64,000 nucleotides of DNA, taken from assembly GCF_003367245.1 (NCBI RefSeq), contig NZ_QRGR01000023.1, positions 57,742 to 121,741 on the forward strand, given 5' to 3'. This stretch comes from Pontibacter diazotrophicus. GTDB taxonomy: Bacteria; Bacteroidota; Bacteroidia; Cytophagales; Hymenobacteraceae. A program made the position numbers and the translations under genes. Positions within the stretch are counted from its first letter, which is position 1, and every line of letters begins with the position of its first letter. The notes below the pieces were generated by a model. It was not told the DNA's origin, made no database searches, and saw nothing but the letters and a program-made list of their open reading frames with translations. This document shows positions 54,005 through 62,188 of this stretch, one piece after another.

Positions 54005-54568
54005 ATGATGCAACTCACCAGACTGTCGTTTCTATTAGTGCTGCTTTGCTCCTGCGCCACACAACGCGGGGCAGAGAAGTTTTTCGACAGAAACCCGGAC
54101 AAACTGGCTGAGTATGTGGAGGAGAATACGGAGTACACGGAGAAGTACGGGGAAGCTTACGCTGCCAGGCATTTCCCTGCAAAGGTGTCGCCGCAGCTTA
54201 CTCCGCCTACCCTCGAAACAGAGAGAACGATTGTGCCCGGCAGGCTGATTCCCTGGCCGATGCCGGAAAGCAGACCAGCTGTTCCACAGCCCACCCGCAC
54301 TTTAGAGTGTCCGGAATGCAAACCCATTTACACCACAGATACCGTTTACCAAGAGGATACAGACAGGCTGGATGCGCTACTCGAAGAGCTGAACAGTGAA
54401 TTTGTAGCGCACAGCCAGACAAGGCAGCGGCTGACCAAAACCGAGACAGAGCGGGACTTCTGGCAGGAAAAAAACCGGAAAAAGTTCTGGACATTGATAG
54501 CAATGGTTTTTTTCGCTGTGCTGTACATGATCTTCAGGTTGCTGGCGTCCCGGGTTCGGGAGACATAG
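54005..54568 (+). CDS. Lipoprotein with C-terminal transmembrane segment, unknown function
   Basis: 187 residues from ATG 54005 (a second ATG at 54008; a longer frame from 53960 adds an unlikely Cys-rich tail). The leader MMQLTRLSFLLVLLCSCATQ ends in a lipobox (VLLCSC), so the N-terminus should be lipid-modified. A charged central part includes ENTEYTEKYGEAYAARHFP, a CPEC pair and a coiled-coil-like region (DALLEELNSEFVAHSQTRQR). Near the C-terminus, FWTLIAMVFFAVLYMIFRLL is a transmembrane helix followed by basic residues. Both ends membrane-linked is unusual. I do not recognise the family. A strong terminator follows. Confidence 0.7.
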   Translation: MMQLTRLSFLLVLLCSCATQRGAEKFFDRNPDKLAEYVEENTEYTEKYGEAYAARHFPAKVSPQLTPPTLETERTIVPGRLIPWPMPESRPAVPQPTRTLECPECKPIYTTDTVYQEDTDRLDALLEELNSEFVAHSQTRQRLTKTETERDFWQEKNRKKFWTLIAMVFFAVLYMIFRLLASRVRET

Positions 54569-54590
54569 CGTGTGTATAGCTAGCTAAATT

Positions 54591-54643
54591 TAAGTAGAAA
54601 GGCAGCGCCCATCCAGCCGGAATGGGCGCTGCCTTTCTACTTA
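54591..54643. terminator. Bidirectional terminator, 22-bp perfect stem
   Basis: Arms 54591-54612 and 54622-54643 (TAAGTAGAAAGGCAGCGCCC start) with a 9-base loop; it carries A/T at its foot on both sides. It ends the preceding lipoprotein gene. Confidence 0.9.
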
Positions 54644-54698
54644 AGCGGATTGTTGGCCAGGTAACAGACAGCCGCCGCATAAATTAAAGATGAGAATG

Positions 54699-54730
54699 TT
54701 GTTTTACATATATAAAATTATATATATTTA
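54699..54730 (+). promoter_or_regulatory. Candidate Bacteroidota -33/-7 promoter
   Basis: TTG at 54699-54701 and TATATTTA at 54723-54730, 21 bases apart, resemble the phylum TTG / TANNTTTG pattern (last base differs). About 40 bases upstream of the small gene at 54769. By-eye match only. Confidence 0.35.
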
Positions 54731-54768
54731 GAACAAATTTAACACTCCCCGCATCACATGTCCCGGCT

Positions 54769-55035
54769 ATGGCGATAGTTATTATCTTGATTGGTACAAT
54801 ACTGCTGATAGGTGTTCTGATTGGCGGCCTTGCCCTGACATTGAGTTTTGAAGAAGAGCCGGACAGGAGAGAAAATGAGGCAGCAACGCTTCAGCCCATC
54901 CCTGGCGAATTGCCTGCTCCTATCGTGGAAGAAGTGCCAGAGAATGATGTGGTGATAGAACCAATAACTTACCCTCAGCCGCCAGTATCTGAACCCACAG
55001 CCATGCAGGCAGAAGAAACACTGAAAAGTGTGTGA
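54769..55035 (+). CDS. Small single-pass membrane protein
   Basis: 88 residues: an N-terminal transmembrane helix (about 2-26, AIVIILIGTILLIGVLIGGL) then an acidic proline-rich tail (EEEPDRRENEAATLQPIPGE and EEVPENDVVIEPITYPQPPV). Composition, an own promoter-like site and terminators around it support a real gene. No family recognised. Confidence 0.6.
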   Translation: MAIVIILIGTILLIGVLIGGLALTLSFEEEPDRRENEAATLQPIPGELPAPIVEEVPENDVVIEPITYPQPPVSEPTAMQAEETLKSV

Positions 55036-55156
55036 GTTGTATGACAACAAATTTTAAGGCTATTTTTCTGATGAGGATTCTACAGGACTGTTCGTGGGGG
55101 CAGCTTATGGTGGTGAAAGGCTCGAACTCAAGCCAGCGCATGCGGGAGGTATTCAG

Positions 55157-56257
55157 CTATTCCTGGGTGAAGAGCTGAATAAAGAAGGTAGTGCCTTTAT
55201 TCTCCTCGCTCTCAAACCAGATTTTACCCTGGTGTAGCTCTACAATAGTTTTGATGACGGACATGCCCAGGCCTACGGATTCTTCCCCTTTCAGTCCCGG
55301 TCGGCGGGCTTCCGTGAATTTATCGAACAGGCAGGGATGGTGCTTTTCAGGAATACCAATGCCGTTGTCTTTCACAGAGATAACTACATCGTCCTCGTTT
55401 TTCTCAATATAAATGCTGATAACACCCCCCTCATGGGTAAACTTCAGAGCATTGGAGACGAGGTTGTTGATCACCTGCATAAACTTCATGCTGTCTACCC
55501 GGGCATATACCTGTTCATGTGAGGAGTTAAGTTTAAACTCCTTGCCTAGGTTTTGCTGTGAATCCCGGTATAGCTTGATTACTTCCTTAATCTCCCACAC
55601 CACATCCAGGCGCTCCTTGTTCACTTCTACCTGGGCAGACTCCAGAAACTCCTGGTGAACCAGGTCCCGAATCAGGTCGATATTGCGCTTACAGATCTCC
55701 TGGATTATTTTCAGCTGTTTCCGGCTATGTTCACTTTCAGACTTTGGCAGGTCCTCTTCAATAACACCGGCAAGCGTCTGCACCAGGGATATTGGCCCTC
55801 GCAGATCATGGGCCAGTATCTCCAGCATAGAATCTTTCCGGGCATTGATCTTCTGCATATTGAAAATGTTTTTCATGCGGGAAGAATCATCCTCGGCCAT
55901 GCCAGCCACTAAATGTACTTGTTCTGCCTGCCCCAAGGGGTATACTTTTAACCGCATCCATCTGTCAGTGGTGTAAGGCCATACCACCCGGAACTGCAGG
56001 TGCATTTTTTCACGCTCCTCTAAAAGCTTCCTGTAATTTGCTGTCACGTGCTCCCGATCCTCAGTGTGAATAGAGTCCAGCAGAGAAGCAGGGTTCTCCA
56101 TTACCTCCTTCACTTTTCTCTTCCACAAAGTTTCAAGGGCGTCGTTCAGGTAGACAAACTCCCCGGCTTCCAGGTCAAATACAAAAAAGACCCCGTCATA
56201 CTGATCGCCTACTAATTTGAAAACAGTCAGGTCTAAATTGTTATTGGAAGAGCTCAT
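55157..56257 (-). CDS. PAS-domain sensor histidine kinase
   Basis: 366 residues from the ATG at 56257; the frame can extend to 56350 but the extra 31 residues lack conservation. A PAS fold (about 12-125: YDGVFFVFDLEAGEFVYLND, SIHTEDREHVTANYRKLL, HLQFRVVWPYTTDRWMRL) is followed by HisKA with the phospho-His in EILAHDLRGPISLVQTL (His150) and a HATPase domain: QVINNLVSNALKFTHEGG (N box), DNGIGIP (G1) and SVGLGMSVIKTIVELHQGKI (G2). No transmembrane helix is visible, so it is soluble. No response regulator is adjacent, so an orphan kinase. Signal unknown. Confidence 0.88.
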   Translation of the reverse strand: MSSSNNNLDLTVFKLVGDQYDGVFFVFDLEAGEFVYLNDALETLWKRKVKEVMENPASLLDSIHTEDREHVTANYRKLLEEREKMHLQFRVVWPYTTDRWMRLKVYPLGQAEQVHLVAGMAEDDSSRMKNIFNMQKINARKDSMLEILAHDLRGPISLVQTLAGVIEEDLPKSESEHSRKQLKIIQEICKRNIDLIRDLVHQEFLESAQVEVNKERLDVVWEIKEVIKLYRDSQQNLGKEFKLNSSHEQVYARVDSMKFMQVINNLVSNALKFTHEGGVISIYIEKNEDDVVISVKDNGIGIPEKHHPCLFDKFTEARRPGLKGEESVGLGMSVIKTIVELHQGKIWFESEENKGTTFFIQLFTQE

Positions 56258-56696
56258 AGACAAAAAAGAATTGAAAAGGTGAAGCTTAGTTATGTAAGAG
56301 TATACAACATGCGAAGTATTTGGTTGTACCAGGAACCTTAAGTGAATCATTCTCCACTTTACTGGTGCAGGTTTCCAAAATTGTGCTTAAAGTGATACCT
56401 GGTTTATAACTCCACTAGGGCAGAGATCCGGGAGTAGCAGATATGAGGAAGGCCGCTTTTCTTGTCCACAAAAGGACAATCTTTCCTACTGCTGGTGCTA
56501 ATGAGCAAGAGTATACCTAAGCTGGAAATTAATATTTAACACTTCGGGCAGGCACCAGCAGGTAATATATGACAAAGATCAATATAAGAGATGATATTTC
56601 TGATTTGCAACAAACAGTAAGTCATGTACTTTCGTTAATGTAATTAAACGATAAAAAATATTAAATTAATTGTTTTCACACTAAACCGATATAAAC
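56258..56696. other. Divergent intergenic region between kinase and stress protein
   Basis: 439 bases, AT-rich toward the UspA start (TAAACGATAAAAAATATTAAATTAATTG). Promoters of both genes must lie here. I see no strong palindrome and no gene. Confidence 0.5.
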
Positions 56697-57557
56697 ATGA
56701 ATACGCTACTTGTTCCAGTTGATTTCTCTGAAAACTCTCTCCGTGCCCTGCATTATGCTATTGACCTGGCTGCACAATCAGATACCGAGGTCGTGGTGAT
56801 GCACAGTTTTGAAAAGAAATCAATAGTGCCCGGCTTTAACAGCGGCAAACCGCTTGAGAGCAAAACAGTGGCGCAACAGAAATTAGATTCGCTTCTGGCA
56901 AACATGGATACCAGGCAGGTGCCTGTGCAGGCTATCGTCAGAGAAGGTGGCGCAGTAGGGGAGATAAATAAGGCAATAGAAGAGTTTGCAGTGACACTGG
57001 TTGTAATGGGAACTGGTGGCGCAAAGAACTTCAAGGAAAAGGTTTTCGGCACTACCACAGAGGCTATCGCAAAGCTTGGCCTGTGCCCGGTGCTGGCAAT
57101 ACCTGAGGGAGCCACAATAGGGCACATACAAAACATTGTGTACGCAGCAGACTTCGAGAATGGAGACCAGGTAACCGCCATGCAGCTGTTACAGCTGAAG
57201 GAGCTGATGAACGCAACGTTAACCTTCTTGCATGTTAAGAGCGAAAGCCAGCCGGATTATATAGACGATGAGTACATCAAGCAAAGCCTGGTGAAACAGT
57301 TTCCGGAGGCTGAGCTTAACTTCGTGGAGCTCCAGAACAAGGATGTAGCCGAAGGAATCACAAAGTATATACAGGAAAACCAGGCCAGCCTGCTTGCCTT
57401 TACTATCCTGCACAGGGAGTTCTGGGATAAGCTGTTCCACAGCAGCGTTACTTCCCGGTTGCTCCACAACCTGAAGCTTCCGATGCTGGCGCTGCCTGAA
57501 AACGGCAACCTGCTCAACCTGCGAAAGCCATCCAACTCAGAAACAGGCAGAGTTTAG
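56697..57557 (+). CDS. Tandem universal stress protein (UspA x2)
   Basis: 286 residues, cytoplasmic. First Usp domain (about 1-140) has MNTLLVPVDFSENSLRALHY, DLAAQSDTEVVVMHSFEK, and the ATP-binding loop GTGGAKNFKEKVFGTTTEAI (G-2x-G-9x-G-T). Second domain (about 148-275) is more divergent (HIQNIVYAADFENGDQVTAM, LTFLHVKSESQ, LLAFTILHREFWDKLFHSSV) and lacks a clear ATP loop. Such tandem Usps are frequent in Bacteroidota and respond to stress. A terminator hairpin follows at 57616. Confidence 0.9.
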   Translation: MNTLLVPVDFSENSLRALHYAIDLAAQSDTEVVVMHSFEKKSIVPGFNSGKPLESKTVAQQKLDSLLANMDTRQVPVQAIVREGGAVGEINKAIEEFAVTLVVMGTGGAKNFKEKVFGTTTEAIAKLGLCPVLAIPEGATIGHIQNIVYAADFENGDQVTAMQLLQLKELMNATLTFLHVKSESQPDYIDDEYIKQSLVKQFPEAELNFVELQNKDVAEGITKYIQENQASLLAFTILHREFWDKLFHSSVTSRLLHNLKLPMLALPENGNLLNLRKPSNSETGRV

Positions 57558-57615
57558 CAAAACTACCTGTTGCCTTATCTGGCTGCAGGTAAACGCATAG
57601 TTTACAAGAAGAATC

Positions 57616-57650
57616 ATAAGCCCTGGTCAGCAATGCTGGCCAGGGCTTAT
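57616..57650 (+). terminator. Terminator hairpin after UspA
   Basis: ATAAGCCCTGGTCAGCA pairs with 57634-57650 at 16 of 17 positions (the mismatch can be a G-U pair), followed by TTATG. It lies 58 bases past the stop. Confidence 0.75.
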
Positions 57651-57905
57651 TTATGTCTGGCTCAGGAAGTGAGTGGTTTGAATAGGGAGGATAAGGCAGC
57701 AAGCCCGCACCAGCGGCGCTATATATGAAAAATATGTCATGTGTATATAGAAAATAATTTGTAGTAAATTACAGGAATCATCAAAGCCCTTACACCAAAG
57801 CTACACCATCTCCCTTCCGTGCCGAAATAATTCGGGGCAAGCGTTTCTAAGGGAGGCAAACAAATTTGTCTTATAGGGGTTATAATCGTTGTCTTTTCTA
57901 TCTAA
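57651..57905. other. Upstream region of ABC exporter
   Basis: 255 bases, AT-rich at 57720-57775 and with a small hairpin GCCGAA-ATAA-TTCGGGGC at about 57820. Presumed promoter region; no gene. Confidence 0.4.
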
Positions 57906-59654
57906 ATGTCCCAATCAAAAAAGCTTAAAAATGTAACTGTAGGCCAGGTTTTCAAAACCATTATATGGCCCAGGAGAAAGTATCTATCCATCGGACTGGT
58001 CCTGATCATCATAAGCCGCCTGGCAGGCCTGGTTTTGCCGGGCGCCAGCAAATACCTGATCGATGATGTTATCCCGAACGGGGATATGACCCTGCTGAAG
58101 TGGCTGATACTGGCAGTGGCGGTAGCTATTGTTATTCAGTCCGTCACGTCCTTTGCCCTGACCCAAATACTGAGCGTAGAAGCACAGCACCTTATCTCGC
58201 AGTTAAGGGCGAAGGTGCAGCGGCATATCATCCAGCTTCCCATTCGTTTTTTCGACAATTCAAAAACCGGGGAGCTGGTTTCCCGGATTATGACGGATGT
58301 GGAAGGGGTGAGGAACCTTGTCGGGACAGGCTTTGCCCAAATGATAGGCGGTGTGCTTACCTCCCTTATCTGCCTGGTCCTGCTCATCGTGATCAGTCCG
58401 CTGATGACGGCTTTTGTTTTGATTCCGGTCGCTGTTTTTGGCGTCATCTCCCTGAAGGCTTTCGGAAAGATAAGACCAATTTTCAGAGAACGCGGCGTGA
58501 TCAATGCCGAGGTAACGGGCAGGCTAACCGAGACTTTGGGTGGCGTGCGGGTTATAAAAGGCTTTAATGCGGAGGCGCAGGAGATTAAAATATTTGAGGC
58601 GGGCGTTACGCGGCTTTTCCTGAATGTGAAGCAAAGCCTGGTTACCACCAGCTTTGTTACCAGTGCGGCTACTTTGTTGCTGGGCCTTGCTTCAACAGGC
58701 ATTATGGGGATAGGCGGTTACCTGATCATGAACGGGGAACTCACCTTCGGGGATTTTCTTGCCTTTACCCTTTACCTGGGCTTCATGATTGCGCCAATCG
58801 TGCAGATGAGCAACATCGGGAGCCAGTTTACAGAAGCCTTTGCCGGGCTCGACCGTACCGAAGAAATTCTGAATACGCCGCTGGAAAGCGAGGACGGAAA
58901 AAGGACATTGGAGCTGGAGCATATTCACGGCGATATCATTTTTGACAAGGTGTCTTTTGCCTATGAGCCAGGAAAAGATGTGGTGAAAGGCATCAGCTTT
59001 AAAGCTCCTGCCGGTTCTGTTACCGCTTTAGTAGGAACATCCGGCTCAGGAAAAACCACCATTGCCGGACTGGCCGCTTCTTTCCTGAACCCGGATAGCG
59101 GCACCATTACAGTAGACGGCCACGATCTGCAAACGATAAGCCTGCAGAGCTACAGAAGCCAGTTGGGGGTGGTACTGCAGGACGATTTCCTGTTTGAGGG
59201 CACTATCAGAGACAACATCCTTTTCCCCCGCCCGCATGCCACAGAAGAGCAGCTGATGCAAGCCGTGAAAGCAGCCCATGTGCAGGAGTTTACAGACCGT
59301 TTTGAAGATGGGCTAAACACCTTGATCGGGGAGCGGGGAGTCAAGCTGTCGGGTGGCCAGCGGCAGCGCATCGCCATTGCCAGGGCCGTACTGGCCGACC
59401 CGCGCGTGCTGATCTTGGATGAGGCTACCTCCAACCTGGATACGGAGAGCGAGAGCCTGATACAGGCCAGCCTGAAAACGCTGATGCAGGGGCGCACCAC
59501 TTTTGTAATAGCCCACCGCCTCAGCACCATCCGCCAGGCCGACCAGATACTGGTGATAGAACAGGGACGCATAGCAGAGCAGGGCAGGCACGAGGCGCTT
59601 CTGGAAAAGAAGGGAAGGTACTATGAATTGTATACCTACCAGGCGCGGATTTAA
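57906..59654 (+). CDS. ABC-type exporter, fused permease/ATPase (MsbA-like)
   Basis: 582 residues. N-terminal about 320 residues are the six-helix exporter membrane domain (YLSIGLVLIIISRLAGLVLP, FFDNSKTGELVSRIMTDVEG coupling region, AAtLLLGLASTGIMGIGGYL). The ATPase half contains Walker A in ALVGTSGSGKTTIAG (about 375), Q-loop SQLGVVLQDDFLFEGTIRDN, signature KLSGGQRQRIAIARAVL (about 480), Walker B PRVLILDEATSNLD (about 501) and the H-loop VIAHRLSTI. It would work as a homodimer exporting a lipid or drug-like substrate. No neighbour identifies the cargo. Confidence 0.92.
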   Translation: MSQSKKLKNVTVGQVFKTIIWPRRKYLSIGLVLIIISRLAGLVLPGASKYLIDDVIPNGDMTLLKWLILAVAVAIVIQSVTSFALTQILSVEAQHLISQLRAKVQRHIIQLPIRFFDNSKTGELVSRIMTDVEGVRNLVGTGFAQMIGGVLTSLICLVLLIVISPLMTAFVLIPVAVFGVISLKAFGKIRPIFRERGVINAEVTGRLTETLGGVRVIKGFNAEAQEIKIFEAGVTRLFLNVKQSLVTTSFVTSAATLLLGLASTGIMGIGGYLIMNGELTFGDFLAFTLYLGFMIAPIVQMSNIGSQFTEAFAGLDRTEEILNTPLESEDGKRTLELEHIHGDIIFDKVSFAYEPGKDVVKGISFKAPAGSVTALVGTSGSGKTTIAGLAASFLNPDSGTITVDGHDLQTISLQSYRSQLGVVLQDDFLFEGTIRDNILFPRPHATEEQLMQAVKAAHVQEFTDRFEDGLNTLIGERGVKLSGGQRQRIAIARAVLADPRVLILDEATSNLDTESESLIQASLKTLMQGRTTFVIAHRLSTIRQADQILVIEQGRIAEQGRHEALLEKKGRYYELYTYQARI

Positions 59655-59761
59655 TTTCGGGTCCATTTCAAGTCAGTGCCAGCGGGAAAGCTGGTTGTAA
59701 GTAGTAAAACCGGGAAGGTTGGTAATCGTTTATATAGGAAAGCATTTTGTAACAAAACCGA

Positions 59762-60436
59762 ATGAAAACTATGGACAGACGAGACAGAAACCGCTATGAT
59801 CGCGACGACTACGGATATGATTACAGCGGGTACAAAGACTACGACAGGAATGATGAGCATTACCACAGCGCTAGGAATTTAACAGATACCTTCGAGCAGG
59901 ATTACCAGCGCCATAGAGGCCGTCGGGACGACAACGGAAACCGCATGGATCACACGTACCATGAGGGCAATATGGGAGATTTCTACGAGCGACGCAGGGG
60001 AGAAGGCCGCGGCTACGGAGATTACCCCGGTATCCAGTGGAGTGACCAGGGCCGAAGCCGGAATGACGTCGATAATTTCAACCGTGATCGTGACCGCGAC
60101 AGATACAGCAATAACCTGGATGATTTCAGAGGAGATCAGGACAGGTACAGGGGAGACAGGGACAGAAGCCGGGACTACGGCAACAGGCGCTCCTATGACC
60201 GTTATGGCACTTACGACACAAGTGACTACGGAAGATCAGGGAATGATCGGGACGATTATTTCGGGGCAGGAGATTACGATAGAAGCTCTCGCTACGAAGG
60301 CAGAAACTACGGTGGCGACAGCAATTATACAGACGACGCCGAAAGAAGGAGCAGGTATGGCAGTGACCGCCGCAACTCCGGAGACAGCTGGCTCAACTCA
60401 AACCGAAGAAGCTATTTGCAGGATAGGTACTATTAA
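59762..60436 (+). CDS. Arg/Asp/Tyr-rich low-complexity protein
   Basis: 224 residues, starting MKTMDRRDRNRYDRDDYGYD. Nearly all residues are Arg, Asp, Tyr, Gly, Ser or Asn; it has no hydrophobic stretch and is predicted by composition to be intrinsically disordered and highly charged. Repeats such as DRYRGDRDRSRDYGNRRSYD and YGRSGNDRDDYFGAGDYDRS run through it. A second frame overlaps (59961-60443) but this frame has the better start and a terminator right after. The role is unknown; RNA binding, condensate formation or stress protection are possible on composition alone. Confidence 0.65.
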   Translation: MKTMDRRDRNRYDRDDYGYDYSGYKDYDRNDEHYHSARNLTDTFEQDYQRHRGRRDDNGNRMDHTYHEGNMGDFYERRRGEGRGYGDYPGIQWSDQGRSRNDVDNFNRDRDRDRYSNNLDDFRGDQDRYRGDRDRSRDYGNRRSYDRYGTYDTSDYGRSGNDRDDYFGAGDYDRSSRYEGRNYGGDSNYTDDAERRSRYGSDRRNSGDSWLNSNRRSYLQDRYY

Positions 60437-60449
60437 TACCTGACAGTTC

Positions 60450-60493
60450 AAACAAAAACAGCCGTTGCTTTACAGCAGCGGCTGTTTTTGTTT
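60450..60493. terminator. Terminator hairpin after the disordered-protein gene
   Basis: Stem AAACAAAAACAGCCGTTGCT (60450-60469) with 60474-60493, 19 of 20 matched (G-T pair), loop TTAC, ending in TTTTTGTTT. Effective in both directions. Confidence 0.88.
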
Positions 60494-60727
60494 ACCGGGC
60501 ACCTTCGCACAGAAGCGTACTTCCTTTGTTATTGTCTACCACATCCAGCCATTCAGATGCGGTACAGGGTACATTTCTGAAACCATGAGCTGAGAGAGGT
60601 GATACTTTATACTATTTAAATTAATTTTATGGTATTATTTATATTATTATCTGTTTACACCGTATAAGGCTGTGTATCAATAGAAATCAAAGTGCTAACC
60701 TTAATCAAGCTTTCTATGGTTTTAAAC

Positions 60728-62176
60728 ATGTTTCACCTGCAAACGCTCCGGTACTCCCTGTTTTCGCTGGTGCTTGGGGCAGCGCTGGCTTCCTGTAGCC
60801 AGGGAACAGCCCCAACGGTATCAGACACAGATACTGCCACTGCTGAAACGCCTGCGCCTGCTACAGCGTCAGACAATGCCGTTACGGGTTTTGAAGTGCC
60901 TGTAGAATACTACAAACTGGACAATGGCTTAAAAGTAGTTTTGTCGCCTGACAAAACATCGCCTATTGTAACGGTGGCTGCCTATTATAACATTGGCTTT
61001 CGGGTAGAGCCAAAAGACCGCACCGGCTTTGCACACTTATTTGAGCACATGATGTTCCAGGGGTCTGATAACCTGGGCAAGATGGAGTTTATCCAGCTCG
61101 TGCAGAAGAACGGTGGTGTGCTGAATGGCAGCACCCGGTTTGACTTCACCAACTATTTTGAAATTGTGCCGGCGCATAAACTGGAGACGATGCTCTGGGC
61201 AGAAGCAGACCGGATGAGAGGGCTCAACATTACGCAGGAGAACCTGACCAACCAGCAGGGTGTGGTGAAAAACGAGGTGAAGGTAAACGTGCTGAACCAA
61301 CCTTATGGCGGCTTTCCCTGGCTCGACATGCCCCAGTATGCGAACAAGAACTGGTATAATGCCCACAACTTTTACGGCGACCTGGAAGACCTGGATGCCG
61401 CCAGCCTGGAAGATGTGAAATCCTTCTTCGACACATATTACGCCCCTAACAATGCCGTGGTGGTAGTGGTAGGAGATTTTGACATGCAAGAGGCGAAAAC
61501 CTGGGTACAGCAGTATTTCGGGGATATAGCGTCTGCCGAGGTGCCCCCTATACCGAACCTGGAGGAGCCACGGCAGGAAAAAGAGCAGCGCTTTACAAAA
61601 GACGATAAGCTGGCTAACCGCCCGGCCCTGGCTTTTGCATACCATATGCCCGAAAAGAACACGCCGGAGTATTATGCCATGGGCCTGCTGGACCAGATCC
61701 TGTTGCAGGGTGATGATAGCCGCCTTCACCAGGCGCTGGTGCAGGAGCGTGGCTATGCGGGCTCCGTGGATGGCGGTATCAATGCCTTTCTGGGGAACAT
61801 GTTCAATTATAACGGACCAATGCTTTGGATGGGCAGCCTGATACATGATGAAAACGTGGCAGCAGACTCCATTGTTAGTGTGCTGGACCAGGAAATACAG
61901 CGGCTGCAGGAGAACGGTGTGAGCCAGGAACTGCTGGACCTGGCCATTGTGAAAATGCGCTCCTCGCTCTATGACCAGATGGGCGGCATGTATGGTTTCG
62001 GGAAGGCGGACCTGCTGGCAACTTTTGCGCTGTTTGAGGATGATCCGGAGCGCATAAACGAGCTGGAAGCAGAGTTCAGGAAAGTAACGCCGGAGATCAT
62101 GCAGCGAACCCTGCAGGAGTACCTCCGCCCAACCAACCGAACCGTTTTAATTGTTAATCCACAGGCACAGAGTTAA
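60728..62176 (+). CDS. M16-family zinc peptidase (active partner), lipoprotein
   Basis: 482 residues from ATG 60728; an in-frame ATG at 60692 would add 12 residues. The leader LFSLVLGAALASCSQGTAPT has a lipobox (LASC). The inverse zinc motif is HLFEHMMFQG (H-x-x-E-H, with the third ligand Glu in KNEVKVN about 80 residues later). An R/Y pair region of the C-terminal M16 half is not visible in full, so the second half may be supplied by the next protein. It is followed 12 bases later by a paralogue lacking the zinc motif, the usual two-component M16B arrangement. Likely processes peptides in the periplasm. Confidence 0.9.
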   Translation: MFHLQTLRYSLFSLVLGAALASCSQGTAPTVSDTDTATAETPAPATASDNAVTGFEVPVEYYKLDNGLKVVLSPDKTSPIVTVAAYYNIGFRVEPKDRTGFAHLFEHMMFQGSDNLGKMEFIQLVQKNGGVLNGSTRFDFTNYFEIVPAHKLETMLWAEADRMRGLNITQENLTNQQGVVKNEVKVNVLNQPYGGFPWLDMPQYANKNWYNAHNFYGDLEDLDAASLEDVKSFFDTYYAPNNAVVVVVGDFDMQEAKTWVQQYFGDIASAEVPPIPNLEEPRQEKEQRFTKDDKLANRPALAFAYHMPEKNTPEYYAMGLLDQILLQGDDSRLHQALVQERGYAGSVDGGINAFLGNMFNYNGPMLWMGSLIHDENVAADSIVSVLDQEIQRLQENGVSQELLDLAIVKMRSSLYDQMGGMYGFGKADLLATFALFEDDPERINELEAEFRKVTPEIMQRTLQEYLRPTNRTVLIVNPQAQS

Positions 62177-62188
62177 AAGCATCAGACT

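Noticed and set aside
59961..60443. 160-codon ORF overlapping the Arg/Asp-rich gene
   Set aside because: It is a frame-shifted reading of the same low-complexity DNA, rich in Thr/Ile repeats, and starts inside the better-supported gene.
61037..61846. 269-codon minus-strand ORF opposite the M16 peptidase
   Set aside because: Antisense to the conserved zinc-peptidase gene; no domain seen.
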